Assembly: GCA_015680905.1 (NCBI GenBank) | Contig: CM027385.1 | Coordinates: 17,924,501-17,988,500 of the forward strand | Direction: 5' to 3' | From: Coptis chinensis | Lineage: Eukaryota > Streptophyta > Magnoliopsida > Ranunculales > Ranunculaceae | Length of the DNA: 64,000 nucleotides | Part shown: piece by piece, positions 9,738 through 20,859 of the stretch | How the letters are laid out: each line of letters opens with the position of its first letter | Position numbering within the stretch: the stretch's first letter is position 1 | Position numbers and translations under genes: made by a program | The notes under the pieces: generated by a model | The model's database searches: none | The model's input: only the letters and a program-made list of their open reading frames with translations | What the model was told of the DNA's origin: nothing

Positions 9738-12440
9738 ATTCTTTAGTAGAACCAGACCTTAATCTCATACAAGCATAAAATTAGATCTAATTGAAAGAAG
9801 GAACTAATTATTACCTGAATTTTATGATTATCTTCAAGCATTAGAGTTGAGCAATGTAGGCCTAAGCTGCTGCTAACGTAGCAGTGAAGAAAGGAATATA
9901 TGTGCATGCCCAACAGCCAGGTCACAAGAGAGATATGAGGGAGGATTTCCATGCAAGCACGGTTCTAATTAAGTAACCTAAATCTGTCAAGTTTCCTAGA
10001 CACCGTTGGAATATGATTAAGATTTATGGAATTAAAATTTATGCAAGGTCTTACTTTTTTTTTTTTTTAAAATTTATGCAAGGGAGAAAGTATAATCAGG
10101 CAAATACGACCTACTCATACATTACTAGATACAGTAGCATGTGAAGATACTCTACTCATGCGTATAGTAATTGATAAGAGCCCAAAACTGTAGTTTTAAC
10201 CCCTTAATAATCATACTGTTAGACCAATTATGTGAATAATAAGTAAGAGTTAATACTGATTATGTGTTTTTATGCATTTCAGGCTTCAAAGTCCATTATG
10301 TGCAGAAATGTGCCATTTTAGCGAGATAAAGGAGCAAAAGTCAGCAGAACTTCCAAATGCCATATCTTTGGACTCAGACCTCGGATTGAGGCCTACCTTA
10401 TGTCAAAACGACCGGCTCGGAAAGAGCTTTGCAATGGTCCAAGCCTTGACCCAATCAGAGCAGCAGAAGTGGACGAAAAGTCTGTGGAAGCCAACTGCAG
10501 CTGAAGAGGCCTTTTTGGACTGAAAGAATTGGGTTTTGGGCCTGATTCTCTGGCCCAAAACATGGCTCCAAGCCCATGCACGATTTTTGGATCTGAATGT
10601 ATAAGAACAAAAGCTTAACTCATTGTTAATGGCAGTTAGGTTAGGTAGATAGCTTAGAATAGAAAGTAGCCATTAGAATCGCTTCTAGATCTAGCTTTAA
10701 TTGTTTTATTTAATTAGTTTCAAATCCTGTATTAGATTAAACCTTGGAATCTTGCTCTTCAATTTGATTAGATCAATAAAGTAGTATTCTTTATCAATTT
10801 CGATTTTTGTCATTTCCATTTCTAGATCTAATTTCAATTCTTGTTCTTATTTCATTTTAGTCATTAATTTAGATTTCATTATTGTTTAATTAAATAAATT
10901 TTAATGCTTTATATTATGTTTAGTTTTAATCTAAATGGAAATGATTGAATGATTCAAGGCTAAACCTCTATTAGAGGGGTTGAGAAGCCTTGATGAAAGC
11001 TTGATTCCGTTTACCGTAGAAATTCGTCGTAATTTCTATTCCATGCCCGAAATAATTAGTTCACCATGAGAATGGGTTTAATTGTTCACATGCTAGTTAT
11101 AAATTGGTAGAAATGCCATGTGTAATTAGGGATTAGGAAGAACCGATTGTTCTGGCGTAGCGATTCAATTCGGATTCGACGACTTCGTCGCTAGTGGATT
11201 AAGTTGAGTTAAGGTAGAATCAATCCCCTCTAACTCCTTAACATCGAATCAACGTAGCATTCCTTTAATATTCGATAACCGACTAGTTGCATTTAGGTGG
11301 GTAGTTGCATCGTAGTCTAGTCCCCTTTTAAGTAAAGCTCTCATTGACTTTAAGTAGAGTATTGAGACTAGAAAACAAGCATACGGAAGGACTAAGAGTG
11401 GAACGAATCACTCTACTCCACTATATCTCATAGGATTGAGAGTAGAAGAAGAAAACTTTGATAAACATGCAACAAAAGATAGTTTAGTTTACTTACGTTG
11501 AGAATTCATCGTTCATTTCGTACGGTAAACTATTCATTTCACTCTTATCAGTAATACAAATAGGCAAGGTTGTATCATCAATAATTACTTCGATATGTAC
11601 AGGCAAATACACATCAGTAATACGTATATATAGGCAAATAGATAGATATATATTATGGATACGTAAATCTACAGTAACAGGCAAATTGTAATCACTCATA
11701 TGTATCTAGTTACAGTAGCATGCGAAGATACTATACGTACACAGATATATATGACTAGGCAAAGACGTAAACTAAACATGCAACGTATTATACATAAACT
11801 AAAATACCACTCTTGTATTGCATAATAATTCGATTTTGTCAATACTCATTGAGATTGCGAGTGTCATATAGAGAGCAGCTTCACCCCGTAGGGTTTAGAA
11901 ACAACTTATCCAACTCAGATTTTAACCTTCGTTGGAATGTTCTCCTCTTTCATGACAAAATCAACTTATTAAACAAGACAATTACATATACATTGATATG
12001 CAATTCATAGTCACTTAATCGTATATAGATATTTACAGGCGTATTCACATGATTCATGCATATTTCTAACCTAATACGCAAAAAATAGTCCATGCTACGA
12101 CATAACTACATACATGTGAATCATATAATAGTCTATTAAATTTTTTGAAACCTGTTAGCGTCCTACAAGTCCGCCAAAGAAAAGAAACGTGCACAACAAG
12201 TCAAATTTTCTCACAGTAAGCTTAGTGTTTGTTGTAGCCTAATTTCCAGGTCCTAGCATTTGGAACCTGTAAGTGCAACCAAAAGCAGCATGCGGATCAG
12301 TAGCAAAACGCTGGAGATTTCAAATGCGAAAAAAAAAAAATGAAGAAAACATAAGAAAAAGAAATAAATGAAAGGATGAGAGTGGGGGGTTTCCCCATGG
12401 AGCAATTCCAGTTTGCAAGCACAAGTCCTTGGGTCTTTAG
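9738..12440 (-). other. Leader of element A, interrupted by a solo LTR
   Basis: Non-coding stretch between PBS and gag. The parts 9738-10166 and 11556-12440 belong to the element; 10172-11550 is a nested solo LTR. The word ACAGTAGCATG(T/C)GAAGATACT occurs on both sides of the solo LTR (10130 and 11706), so the leader had a local repeat before the insertion. No convincing ORF. Confidence 0.5.
10172..11550 (+). mobile_element. Solo Athila-type LTR with TSD GTAAT
   Basis: Starts TGATAAGAGCCC and ends CTCTTATCA. Flanked by the 5-bp direct repeat GTAAT (10167-10171 and 11551-11555). No internal retrotransposon sequence adjoins either end, so this is a solo LTR left by LTR-LTR recombination. It is 1379 bp long, has the U5 stem-loop at 10954-10993 and is close to the LTRs at 1-1046 and 59555-61033. 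Its orientation is opposite to the host element A. Confidence 0.92.
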
Positions 12441-12458
12441 AATGGCAGCGACGCCATT
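12441..12458 (-). other. Primer-binding site of element A
   Basis: Immediately inside the LTR the minus strand reads AATGGCGTCGCTGCCATT. This corresponds to the PBS of element D at 61034-61050 with one change in the core (TGGCGTCG against TGGCGCCG). TGGCGCCG-type sites in Athila elements fit the 3' end of tRNA-Asp. Confidence 0.65.
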
Positions 12459-14072
12459 TGATATCTATCACTTTTCGGTATAAAGATACGAAATCTTTAT
12501 TTCATTCAGAGTAGACTCAAGTCCTTACTCACTTCTTCTTGCGTTTAGTTGAGTAGGGATTCGAACCAACCTAAATTCTAGGACCACTTACATCTTTCTT
12601 ATACTCTAAGTAGGGAAACTAGTGAGTAAGATTTATTTGGATTACTAGCTAAGTTTAGTTTTGTTATTTAAATCCTAACGGACGCTGAAACATGTGAAAA
12701 ACAACAAATAGCGATAAAAACCTAAGATTTTCCTAAGATATTCAAAGAGAAAGAAAAGGTGGTAGATCATTCCACTCATGCAAGGTCTTATAAACTTCTC
12801 TTAAAGTCGGATTACTACCTTCTCTAAGCTGTTTAGGGTTCATTATCAAACCCGAACCGGCTTAATCGTCGATTCCTAGTGGAATGGACTCATCTCTAAA
12901 TCCATTTCCCTAGCATAAGAAGTTGAACTGGGGTTTCATCTCTGAAATCCCATCTCAACTCCTGGACTCATAAAATATAATCCTGTGAACTATGAAAATA
13001 AGAGATTAAACATAACTCGCGCGCGCGGCTAGCCCAGGCATAAAAAGGGAGGCGCACGCGAGTCCTAAATTTCCAAGTCTCAAGTTTGGCCGGTTACTAC
13101 CATTAATGTGCTATATGTGCCCTTATGTCCAGGTAGTGAATCCTATTTCTAAGAAATTTAAACGAATCCTCTCATGAGCTTCATTAATCCTCCACCTTGG
13201 AGGATTTCAGCTCATGATCCTTGGATTGATTTCAGGTTACAAGATAGAAAGTAACAAGAGATAGAAAAAAAGAAAAGAATGTAAAACAAACTGATTACCT
13301 AAGTAAAAAAAAGAAATTTTATTAGAAACTAGAAAATGTTTCCACCATTAACAATGTTTCAAGCTTTTTCTAAAAAAAACTAAAAACTCCCCTCCAAAAG
13401 ATAAAGACTTAGAATTTAAATGGAACAAGAGTCAAGGCAATCAATGTAGTGCATCCCCCCTTGTTTTGTTTTCTTCTCCATTTGAGAGAAATCTCATTTC
13501 CTCCCACGTGAAACACCAAACCACATTTACTTCCTTCTTACCCATACAATCCACAACAAAATGACACCTATCTTTTTTCCACTATTAACACCTAATCTCA
13601 TCTAACTTTATTAACTACATGCAAGGTGTCACTTTTGCACCAATTATTTGAACCTTTGTCTTGACTTGTATGATGACTCATAAAATCTTGTGGGCCCGCA
13701 TAGTGGGTCCACGTGGAGTCTAGTGGCGGTCTGATCCTTTGGCAATTTCAAAACTTCCCGCCTATGCGTAGAGTTCATCGCACTGATTGTCTGAGTAGCT
13801 CACTTGTCGCATTTAGAGTTCTGATTCAAGAGGTAGGAGCTTCTGAAGTTTGATGCTTCTGTGCGGATTTGTTGGGCTTCAGATAGGCTTAATTGGAAAG
13901 CTTATGTACACTCCCTATTACGTGTTTAAATGCTGGCTTTATCATTATTTGTACGTTAGTTGCTCCAATCTGCAAAAATACAAAATGCGATTATTTCATG
14001 ATTATTAAACACAAAATTAACCGAAATATTATGTCTCTATGGGGTTTATAGTACAGTTTTGGGTGCTTATCA
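12459..14072 (-). mobile_element. 5' LTR of element A
   Basis: On the minus strand it begins TGATAAGCACCCAAAACTG at 14072, a variant of the TGATAAGAGCCCAAAACTG start of the other Athila-type LTRs, and ends GATATCA just before the PBS. Length 1614 bp, longer than the other family LTRs (1379-1489 bp). It contains a GC-rich patch at 13017-13062 (alternating CG). The right border cuts into the antisense ORF of the Tat element. The target duplication would need the left end, which is outside the window. Confidence 0.8.
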
Positions 14073-14119
14073 CTAGTCTTCCCAAAAGTTTCTTTGATTT
14101 CTTAGATAATAACCTTACC

Positions 14120-15375
14120 ATGACTCCAAATCTTTTTCCAAAAATTAAAAAAGAAGTTCCTGATTTTTATGAATATCCGCTTTTACACGGTATATTTGAC
14201 TAACATCGTTTATTGTATACAGATATGGCCCCTCGCTTGTCAGCGAACCCAAATGTTAGTCGCCAGTTTCCTGCTAAAGACAAACAGAAAGCTGCTGACA
14301 CTACATCGGCCCAAGGCCCACCAGATAAGCGTCCTGCTCCCCCTTCAGACATTCGACCCTCTTCTTCCAAAGATAAACGTTCTGCTCCTCCTCCTAAAGA
14401 GACCTCTCGTACTTCCTCACAATCTACCCATACTCATTCTGGCTCCAAGAAATGTAAATCCACTTGGGGGGGAGAGTGGGATTGCTGAAGGACAAACCCT
14501 CGAATCCCTGTCTTCTGATGCCAGCGAGTTTTTCAAGCCTTCGTTCCGCCTAATCGATGGGAACTTTATCCCTTTGTCTGCCTCGCTTTTTGGCAATAAT
14601 CCCCCTGAGGATTTAGGCGTGTCGCTGTCTTCTGGATGTGTTCTTCCAAAGGATAAGCTTGATATGCACGCTGTATCTTGTTCACAACGTTTGACAAACT
14701 TCTATGATGCTATTGAAAAGGTATTCCTTCTCCTCTCTCGACTACATACTTTTTACTTTATTTCTCATTCTTTTATTCTTATCCATTTCCGTTGCTTTTC
14801 TAGGCTAAGGTTGCTACTCTAGCCCAATTTGATTCTTTCTATCAGTAACATCGTGACATTGGTCGCTTGAAAAAATAGTTGAGAATCAAAATCATGAACT
14901 TGAGAAACTAAACCAAGAAGTAACTCGCTTGAAGCGAGAGAACAACCAACTGACGCACGACTTAAAGCGGAATACTGAAATTGCTGAACAAACTCTTCAA
15001 CAAAAGATTGTTGTTCATACGGACATGCTGAAGAAAGAACATGCTGAGCACCTTAATAAACTTACTGAAGACTTCGCTATCACCGAGGCAAAGTACAAAT
15101 CCACTTCGGACGCTGTTGATGATGAATTCAACTATGTAATGACTCAGTTGAATTCTCTTGCTGATTGACTTGAAGTTTTCCGACCGTATATTCCATTTGA
15201 TGTTCTTGCAATGTATGGGCTTTCTGCCGATAGTGTTCCTACTAAAGAACTTCCTACCGCTGTTCCATCTACTTCTGCTGTTACCATCACAACAACAACC
15301 TGCCCCACTACTGATGCGCTCCCATCAGATGAATTTACTGAAATAGATGGTCTCCTTAGTACCCCACCATCTTGA
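14120..15375 (+). pseudogene. Antisense ORF of the Tat element, three exons
   Basis: Lies between integrase and the missing 3' LTR on the strand opposite to gag-pol. Exon A starts at the ATG at 14120 and ends at 14189; intron 14190-14222 (GT...ACAG); exon B 14223-14720; intron 14721-14803 (GT...CTAG); exon C 14804-15375. Exon B encodes a Pro/Ser/Lys-rich segment and then ESLSSDASEFFKPSF. Exon C encodes a coiled coil (14880-15165) and a Thr/Pro-rich tail. A 7-G run at 14466-14472 shifts the frame, and stops lie early in exon C (near 14846 and 14875) and near 15166. Upstream exons were probably removed by insertion of element A. Extra antisense ORFs are known in Tat elements; their function is unknown. 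Confidence 0.6.
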
Positions 15376-15675
15376 AATTGATATTCTGCCCGCCTTATTG
15401 TTTAATATTGGATTACAATGACTACTCCCATTTTGCTACAATATTCCTTGATTATGTTACACTGCTACAATTTTCTTCTTTCCTTATCAATCACTTTTGT
15501 AGATTTTCATTAACTAGAGACATGAATTTCTCACCATCCCTAATAGGATTCACATATCGCTGATGTGTAGACCAGAAAACTTAACTAGGACAAATATTAT
15601 TGAAAACTTAGCCTTATTATATATAGAAAAATCTCACTTTCAAAATTCTCATCCACCAAAATTGTAATATAGGCA

Positions 15676-16245
15676 ATACTAAGACTTGTATCAATCAGAA
15701 AAATTAAAATTTTGATACTCCATCAGAACTGGAGTATCTGCGATACTAAGACTTGTATCAATCAGAAAAATTAAAATTTTGATACTCCCCCAAAACTGGA
15801 GTATCGACGATACTAAGATCTGTACCAACAGAAAAAATTAAATTTTTGATACTCTATCAAAACTGGAGTATCGGAGATACTAAGATCTGTATCAACAGAA
15901 AAAATTAAATTTTTGATACTCCATCAAAATTGGTTTATCAGCGATACTAAGACTTGTATTAATCAGAAAAATTATATTTTTGATACTCCATCAAAACTGG
16001 AGTATCAGCGATACTAAGATCTGTATCAACAAAAAAAATTAAATTTTTGATACTCTCCCAAAACTGGAGTATCGGCGATACTAAGATCTGTATCAACAGA
16101 AAAAATTAAATTTTTGATACTCCCCAAAACTGGAGTATCGGCGATACTAAGATCTGTATCAACAGAAAAAAATAATTTTTTGATACTCCATCAAAACTGG
16201 AGTACCAGCGATACTAAGACTAGTATAAATCAGAAAAATTAAAAA
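15676..16245. repeat. 67-bp tandem array with a built-in hairpin
   Basis: The ATACTAAG word recurs at 15676, 15743, 15810, 15877, 15944, 16011, 16078, 16144 and 16211: period 67 (once 66), about 8.5 units. Each unit contains GATACTCC, a 9-base loop and GGAGTATC, which can pair as an 8-bp stem, and a second small dyad GATAC / GTATC. Located in the 3' untranslated part of the Tat element. Confidence 0.92.
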
Positions 16246-16299
16246 TTAAACAATGCACCTTCATAATCACGATATACCTCCTCCATGCTGTCGATACGA

Positions 16300-17040
16300 T
16301 CCTTTTTATGTGCCTAGTATCGGTCCTTGCTTTCGATTCCAGGACTTTTGACAATATGCCTAATATCAACATTTTTGCTAATATCAGGGCTTTATATGCC
16401 CGGTATCGGCCATTGTTTTTTATACCAGGACTTTTGACAATGTGCCTGATATCAATACGTCTATTGACATCAGGACTTTTGACAATGTGCCTAATATCAA
16501 TACGTCTATCGATACCAGGACTTTTGACGATGTGCCTGATATCGATACGTCTATCGATACTAGGACTTTTGACAATATGCCTGGTACCAACATTTATGCC
16601 GATAACAGGACTTTGTGTGCATGGTATTTGCCATTGTTTCTGATACCAGGTCTTTTTGACAATATGCCTGATACCAACATTTCTGCCAATAACAGGACTT
16701 TTTGTGCTTGGTATCTGCCATTGTTTCTGATACCAGGTCTTTTGACTGCTACCAACATTTCTGCCGATAACAGGACTTTGTGTGCCTGGTATCTACCATT
16801 ATTTCTGATACCAGGTCTTTTTGACAATATGCCTGATACCAACATTTCTGCCGATAACAAGACTTTTTGTGCCTGGTATCTGCCATTGTTTCTGATACTA
16901 TGTCTTTTTGATAATATGCCTGATACCAACATTTTTGCCGATAACATGACTTTTTGTGCCTGGTATCTGCCATTGTTTTGATACCAGGTCGTTTTGACAA
17001 TATGCCTGATACCAATATTTATGCCGATAACAGGACTTTA
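16300..17040. repeat. 45-bp and 87-bp tandem array
   Basis: The AGGACTTTT word recurs at 16427, 16472, 16517 and 16562 (period 45). Beyond that the unit becomes a composite of about 87 bp (16607, 16694, 16772, 16859, 16946, 17032; one unit is 78 bp). The composite combines CAGGACTTT and CCAGGTCTTTT half-units. Both periods are multiples of three, which leaves long meaningless open frames on both strands. Confidence 0.9.
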
Positions 17041-17158
17041 ATGCATAATATTATAACATCATTTCATTATGAATCCAAACTTTTTATTATCACAAAAATT
17101 CTTGCTACATAGATCATTCCTCTGATAAAGTTGAAAAAATACACTATTGATAAAATAC

Positions 17159-18487
17159 CTACAGATTATTGACATTCTGAGGTTTTGGAAGTAGATCACC
17201 ATCAGCACTTTTCAAGTAATATGCTCTGTTTATTCCCACCTTGTGTATGATGTAGGGCCCTTCCCAATTGGCTGATAACTCTCCTGCTCCCTTCTCTTTT
17301 GTCCCTTGAGTGACTGTTTTCAACCCTAAGTCGCCTTCTTGGAAACTTTTTCCTCTGACTTTCTTATTGAATGCTTTCCTTAACTGTCTGTGGTAGCAAT
17401 TAAGCTGAATTCTTGCTTGCTCCCACTTTTCCTCTAAGTTTAAAATCTCTGTATGCATTCCTTGTTCATTCAACCCTTTTTCCACAAGCAATGTTCTGGA
17501 TGTAGATACTACCATCTTAGCTGGAGTTACTACTTCCATCCCATAGGCTAGAGTAAATGGCGACTCTCCTGTAGCTACTCTTGGAGTTGTTCGGTATGCC
17601 CATAGCACACTGTTTAGCTCATCGAGCCATAAACCTTTCTTATCCTCCAATTTCTTTTTGATATTATCCATAATAGTCTTATTTGTCGCCTCAGCTTGCC
17701 CATTCCCCTGAGCATAATAAGGTGCCGATGTGAAGTGCTTGATCTTGTATGATTCTAGGAAATCCCTCACCTTGCTTCCAATGAATTGAGGACCATTATC
17801 CGATATTATGGCGTAAGGTAAACCATATCGACATACCACTCTTTCAAATAAAAAAGTGATCACATCCTGTTCCCTGATATGTTGCAAAGGTATCGCCTCC
17901 ACCCATTTAGTAAAGTAATCGGTCACAGCAAGCATGAACCTTCTTCTGCATCTCCCAGGTACTAGGGGTCCCACAATGTCCATTCCCCATAGAGCAAATG
18001 GCCATGGGTTTGACACATAATGTAACTCCTCTGCTGGAACATGAATAGCATGACCATGTTTTTGACAATGAATGCACCTTTTTGCATATCGAAGATAATC
18101 TCTTATCCTTTGTGGCCAGAAATATCCTTGTCTTGTTATCTTGTTAGCCAAGGATCTCCCTGCCAAATGATTTCCGCACTTCCCTTCATGTATCTCTGCG
18201 ATGATTTGATTTGCCTCGACAGTTGATATACATTTCAAATGCGGTCCCCCAGGATTTTTCCGATACAAGTGATCCTCTATTAGCAGATATCTTTTAGCTC
18301 CAGATTTTATTCGTTTGGCTTCATTTTTATCTTTGGGTAATTCACCCTTAGACAAAAACAAAATATAATTGCTTAACCATGACGCCCCCAGCGTATCTAT
18401 TTCCATAATCTCAGGATGCTTTATATCGATACTTAGGTTATGCTGGATACCCACTTGCAATATCCTTCCTTTTGTATTCTCCAACAT
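17159..18487 (-). CDS. Integrase, Tat element (442 codons)
   Basis: An open frame covering a whole integrase, entered from the second RNase H by a frame change near 18500. Order: HHCC zinc finger (HEGKCGNH ... CIHCQKHG, near 18200-18060), catalytic Asp in GMDIVGPL (near 17985), second Asp in IISDNGPQF (near 17810), Glu in AQGNGQAEATNK (near 17695), and a C-terminal GPY module (WEGPYIIHKV, near 17260) ending at residue 442. All three catalytic residues are kept and no internal stop is present, so this is the best preserved domain of the element. It would act in the nucleus to insert the cDNA. Confidence 0.88.
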   Translation of the reverse strand: MLENTKGRILQVGIQHNLSIDIKHPEIMEIDTLGASWLSNYILFLSKGELPKDKNEAKRIKSGAKRYLLIEDHLYRKNPGGPHLKCISTVEANQIIAEIHEGKCGNHLAGRSLANKITRQGYFWPQRIRDYLRYAKRCIHCQKHGHAIHVPAEELHYVSNPWPFALWGMDIVGPLVPGRCRRRFMLAVTDYFTKWVEAIPLQHIREQDVITFLFERVVCRYGLPYAIISDNGPQFIGSKVRDFLESYKIKHFTSAPYYAQGNGQAEATNKTIMDNIKKKLEDKKGLWLDELNSVLWAYRTTPRVATGESPFTLAYGMEVVTPAKMVVSTSRTLLVEKGLNEQGMHTEILNLEEKWEQARIQLNCYHRQLRKAFNKKVRGKSFQEGDLGLKTVTQGTKEKGAGELSANWEGPYIIHKVGINRAYYLKSADGDLLPKPQNVNNL

Positions 18488-18529
18488 AGCATCAACATAT
18501 GCTAAAGCATCTGCATGTCGATTTTCCCT

Positions 18530-18880
18530 TCAATCGAGGTGCTGAAATTTGATTCTGCTGAAATTCTGAAGCTTCTTTCTCACGAAGTTCAAATAATCGA
18601 TCATATTATCGCATTTAGTTGAATACCCTCCATTGATCTGACTTACCACCAGCTGAGAATCACTAAATACAGATAACTCCTTGACATTTAACGATGTAGC
18701 CATTTCCAATCCTGTAATCAATGCCTCATATTCTGCTTCGTTATTCGATGCGTGGAATCCTAAAGTAACTGCTAATTCCAATCTCTGATTGTCTGGTGTT
18801 ATTAGTACCGCTCCAATACCGCATCCTTTTTTACCTGATGACCCATCGACAAAATTCTCCACCCATTTGTACCAGCCCAT
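18530..18880 (-). CDS. Archaeal-type second RNase H, Tat element
   Basis: Contains VDGSSGKKGCGIGAVLI, NNEAEYEALITGLE and FSDSQLVVSQING, the three acidic motifs of the archaeal-type RNase H that Tat elements carry in addition to the RT-linked RNase H. It ends at a stop at 18530-18532, 43 bp before the integrase frame opens, so pol is not continuous here. Complete with respect to the catalytic residues. Confidence 0.85.
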   Translation of the reverse strand: MGWYKWVENFVDGSSGKKGCGIGAVLITPDNQRLELAVTLGFHASNNEAEYEALITGLEMATSLNVKELSVFSDSQLVVSQINGGYSTKCDNMIDYLNFVRKKLQNFSRIKFQHLD

Positions 18881-19236
18881 GGATCATCCTTATCCATGTC
18901 ATCATCAAGTTCTTTCAATTGTAAACCACTATCTTCTTCCATATTCCAATTTTCATCTTCAGCTGGAAAATCTGCTAGAAAATCCGCTAACACTTTACTC
19001 TTTTTTGAAACCCTATTCCGATACTCAATTCCAAATTCATCCATAAAAACCGACCATTTCGCCATTCTCCCTGACTTGGCTGTTTTGGCCAACGTATGTT
19101 TCAAAGGCAAATTTGTCATAACAATGACTGAATGAGCTTGAAAATAAGGCTTCAATCTTTGAGTCGAATAAAGAAGAGCTAAATCGTATTTCTCCAACAT
19201 CGAATATCGCGTTTCAGCCTCGAGCATGGTCTTAGA
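18802..19236 (-). pseudogene. First RNase H and tether, Tat element
   Basis: Follows RT after a stop at 19237. Has LEAETRYSMLEKYDLALLY, the region after the first acidic motif, then VIVMTNLPLKHTL, where family members have a T-D pair; here the second Asp position reads N, so catalysis is doubtful. The first acidic motif lies in the RT frame (LAVSDFSISSVL), which has S where D is usual before the key position. Degenerate first RNase H copies are normal in Tat elements. Overlaps the next frame by 79 bp. Confidence 0.65.
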
Positions 19237-20495
19237 TTATAAATAAACAGGTCGCTTAGACCCATTTTCCATTTTTACTAATACCGAGCTAATAGAAAAA
19301 TCCGATACTGCTAAATATAAAAATAAAGTATCACCTTCCTCCGGCTTTATCAAAGTTGGCACTTCTTGGAGATACTTCTTTAATTCTGAGAAAGCTTCTT
19401 CACATTCTTCCTCCCATATGAACTTTGTATTCTTCTTCAGTAATTTGAATAAAGGTTTGCATCGGTTGGAAGTTCTTGATATGAACTTATTTAAAGCTGC
19501 AATTCTTCCTGTTAGCTTATGTATCTGCTTTCTAGTACTCGGAGAAGGCATCTGCTGAATAGCTCGAATTTGGTTTGGATTCACATCTAGTCCTCTTTTT
19601 GTGACTATATACCCCAGAAATTTCCCTGAACTGACCCCGAAAGTACATTTCTCTGGATTGAGCTTCATATTAAATTGTCTGAATATCTGAAACACTGTAT
19701 CGAGGTCTTTAACATGATTTTCGGCTTTTTTCGATTTGATTACCATGTCATCGATATATACTTCCACAATCTGTTTCATCAAATGCCTAAACATTTTCTC
19801 CACCAAACACTGATACGTTGCTCCAGCATTCTTTAAACCAAATGGCATTCGAGCAAAAAAATACATACCTCCTTCCATAACAAACGTTGTTTTTCACTAA
19901 TCTAGTGCTGCCATGAGAACTTGAAAATATCCCGAGTGCCCATCACAAAAACTTAACAACTCAAAACCAGCTGTTCTATCGACCAATTCATCAATCCTGG
20001 GCATCGGATAATAATCTTTCAGACACTCTTTATTAACATCTGTAAAATCTACACAGATCCTAACTTTGCCATTCTTTTTGGGGACGACAACAATATTTGC
20101 CACCCATTTAGTGTTATCGATTTCTTTGATGATTCCACATTCCAACATCTTTTTATCTCATTTTGCACCGCATCTGCATATATCGGCCGAACCTTCCTAT
20201 GCTTCTGATGCACAGGAATTGCTCCTTCTCGCATATTTAACTTATAAGAGCACATAAGAGGGTCAATACCTGGAAGGTCTGCCATCGACCATGCGAATAT
20301 ATCTTTATTCGTCCTTAAGAAATCTATCAGATCTTGTCTGACTCCTGCACTCATCTCTGTTCCGATAAAAGTGAAACAACTTTCAACATTTTGACTGATA
20401 TTAACTTTTTGTACCTCCTCCATTGTTTTGCTTGGAACTACTTCCATTTCAATCTTCAATTCTGATGTAAATCTAAAATCCTGCTGATACTTCAT
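19237..20495 (-). pseudogene. Reverse transcriptase, Tat element
   Basis: Three open segments: 20495-20049 (N-terminal, DIFAWSMADLPGIDP, IPVHQKHRK), 20148-19897 (VVVPKKNGKVRICVDFTDVNK, FCDGHSGYFQV) and 19878-19237 (MPFGLKNAGATYQ, then the catalytic VYIDDMVIKS, then FLGYIVTKRG and thumb). One frame change lies near 20150-20050 and a stop near 19895. The YIDD box is intact. The thumb continues into the RNase H tether. Confidence 0.85.
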
Positions 20496-20859
20496 TGTAT
20501 TGAATTTTAGAGATAATTCCTTGGCTAATTGCTATTTGGTGTCTTCCGAGACGCCCCCAGTATCTATTTTCTTTTCTTTCATCATCCCCTTTACAGTGAC
20601 GAAATTGCATTTTTCAGATTCCGACTGATCACCTCGTATCTCATGTGGTCCATAAGCAGTCCAATCTGATAACTTGGTAAAAAGTACTGGGAACTGCTCT
20701 CATAGCATGCATCTATTTTCTTCCTAATATAGCATTATGATCCGAATGATGCTTGATGACTATGAACTTAGTCATTATTGTTTGTGGACCTTCCCTTACT
20801 AGCAACTTTATTTCTCCAGCTGGTCTAGTTGAAGTCCCATTAAAACCATACAAATTAAA
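20496..20859 (-). pseudogene. Protease-RT linker, Tat element
   Basis: After the stop at 20860 the same region keeps MTKFIVIKHHSDHNAILGR, the C-terminal part of the Tat protease. Several stops follow before RT opens at 20495. Confidence 0.55.

Larger units (their letters stand above)
1047..14072 (-). mobile_element. Element A: Athila-type Ty3/gypsy retrotransposon (minus strand, decayed)
   Basis: Reading the minus strand from 14072: LTR (14072-12459), primer-binding site (12458-12441), long leader, gag (9737-8446), protease, RT, RNase H, integrase (to 4163), a post-pol spacer, a small hydrophobic ORF and a third ORF that breaks off at 1047 against another LTR. The order gag-PR-RT-RH-INT followed by an extra ORF, the long leader and long spacer are typical of the Athila group. 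The element is inserted in the antisense ORF of the Tat element to its right. Its 3' LTR is not in the window. A solo LTR is nested at 10172-11550. Stops and frameshifts show that it is dead. Confidence 0.85.

Noticed and set aside
15676-16245. CRISPR-like array of short repeats
   Set aside because: Units are contiguous and alike over their full length with no unique spacers; this is a tandem satellite-type repeat in a plant retrotransposon.
16442-16981. 179-codon plus-strand ORF and matching minus-strand ORFs in the tandem array
   Set aside because: The repeat periods (45 and 87) are multiples of three, so any frame without a stop in one unit stays open. The translation is just the repeat.
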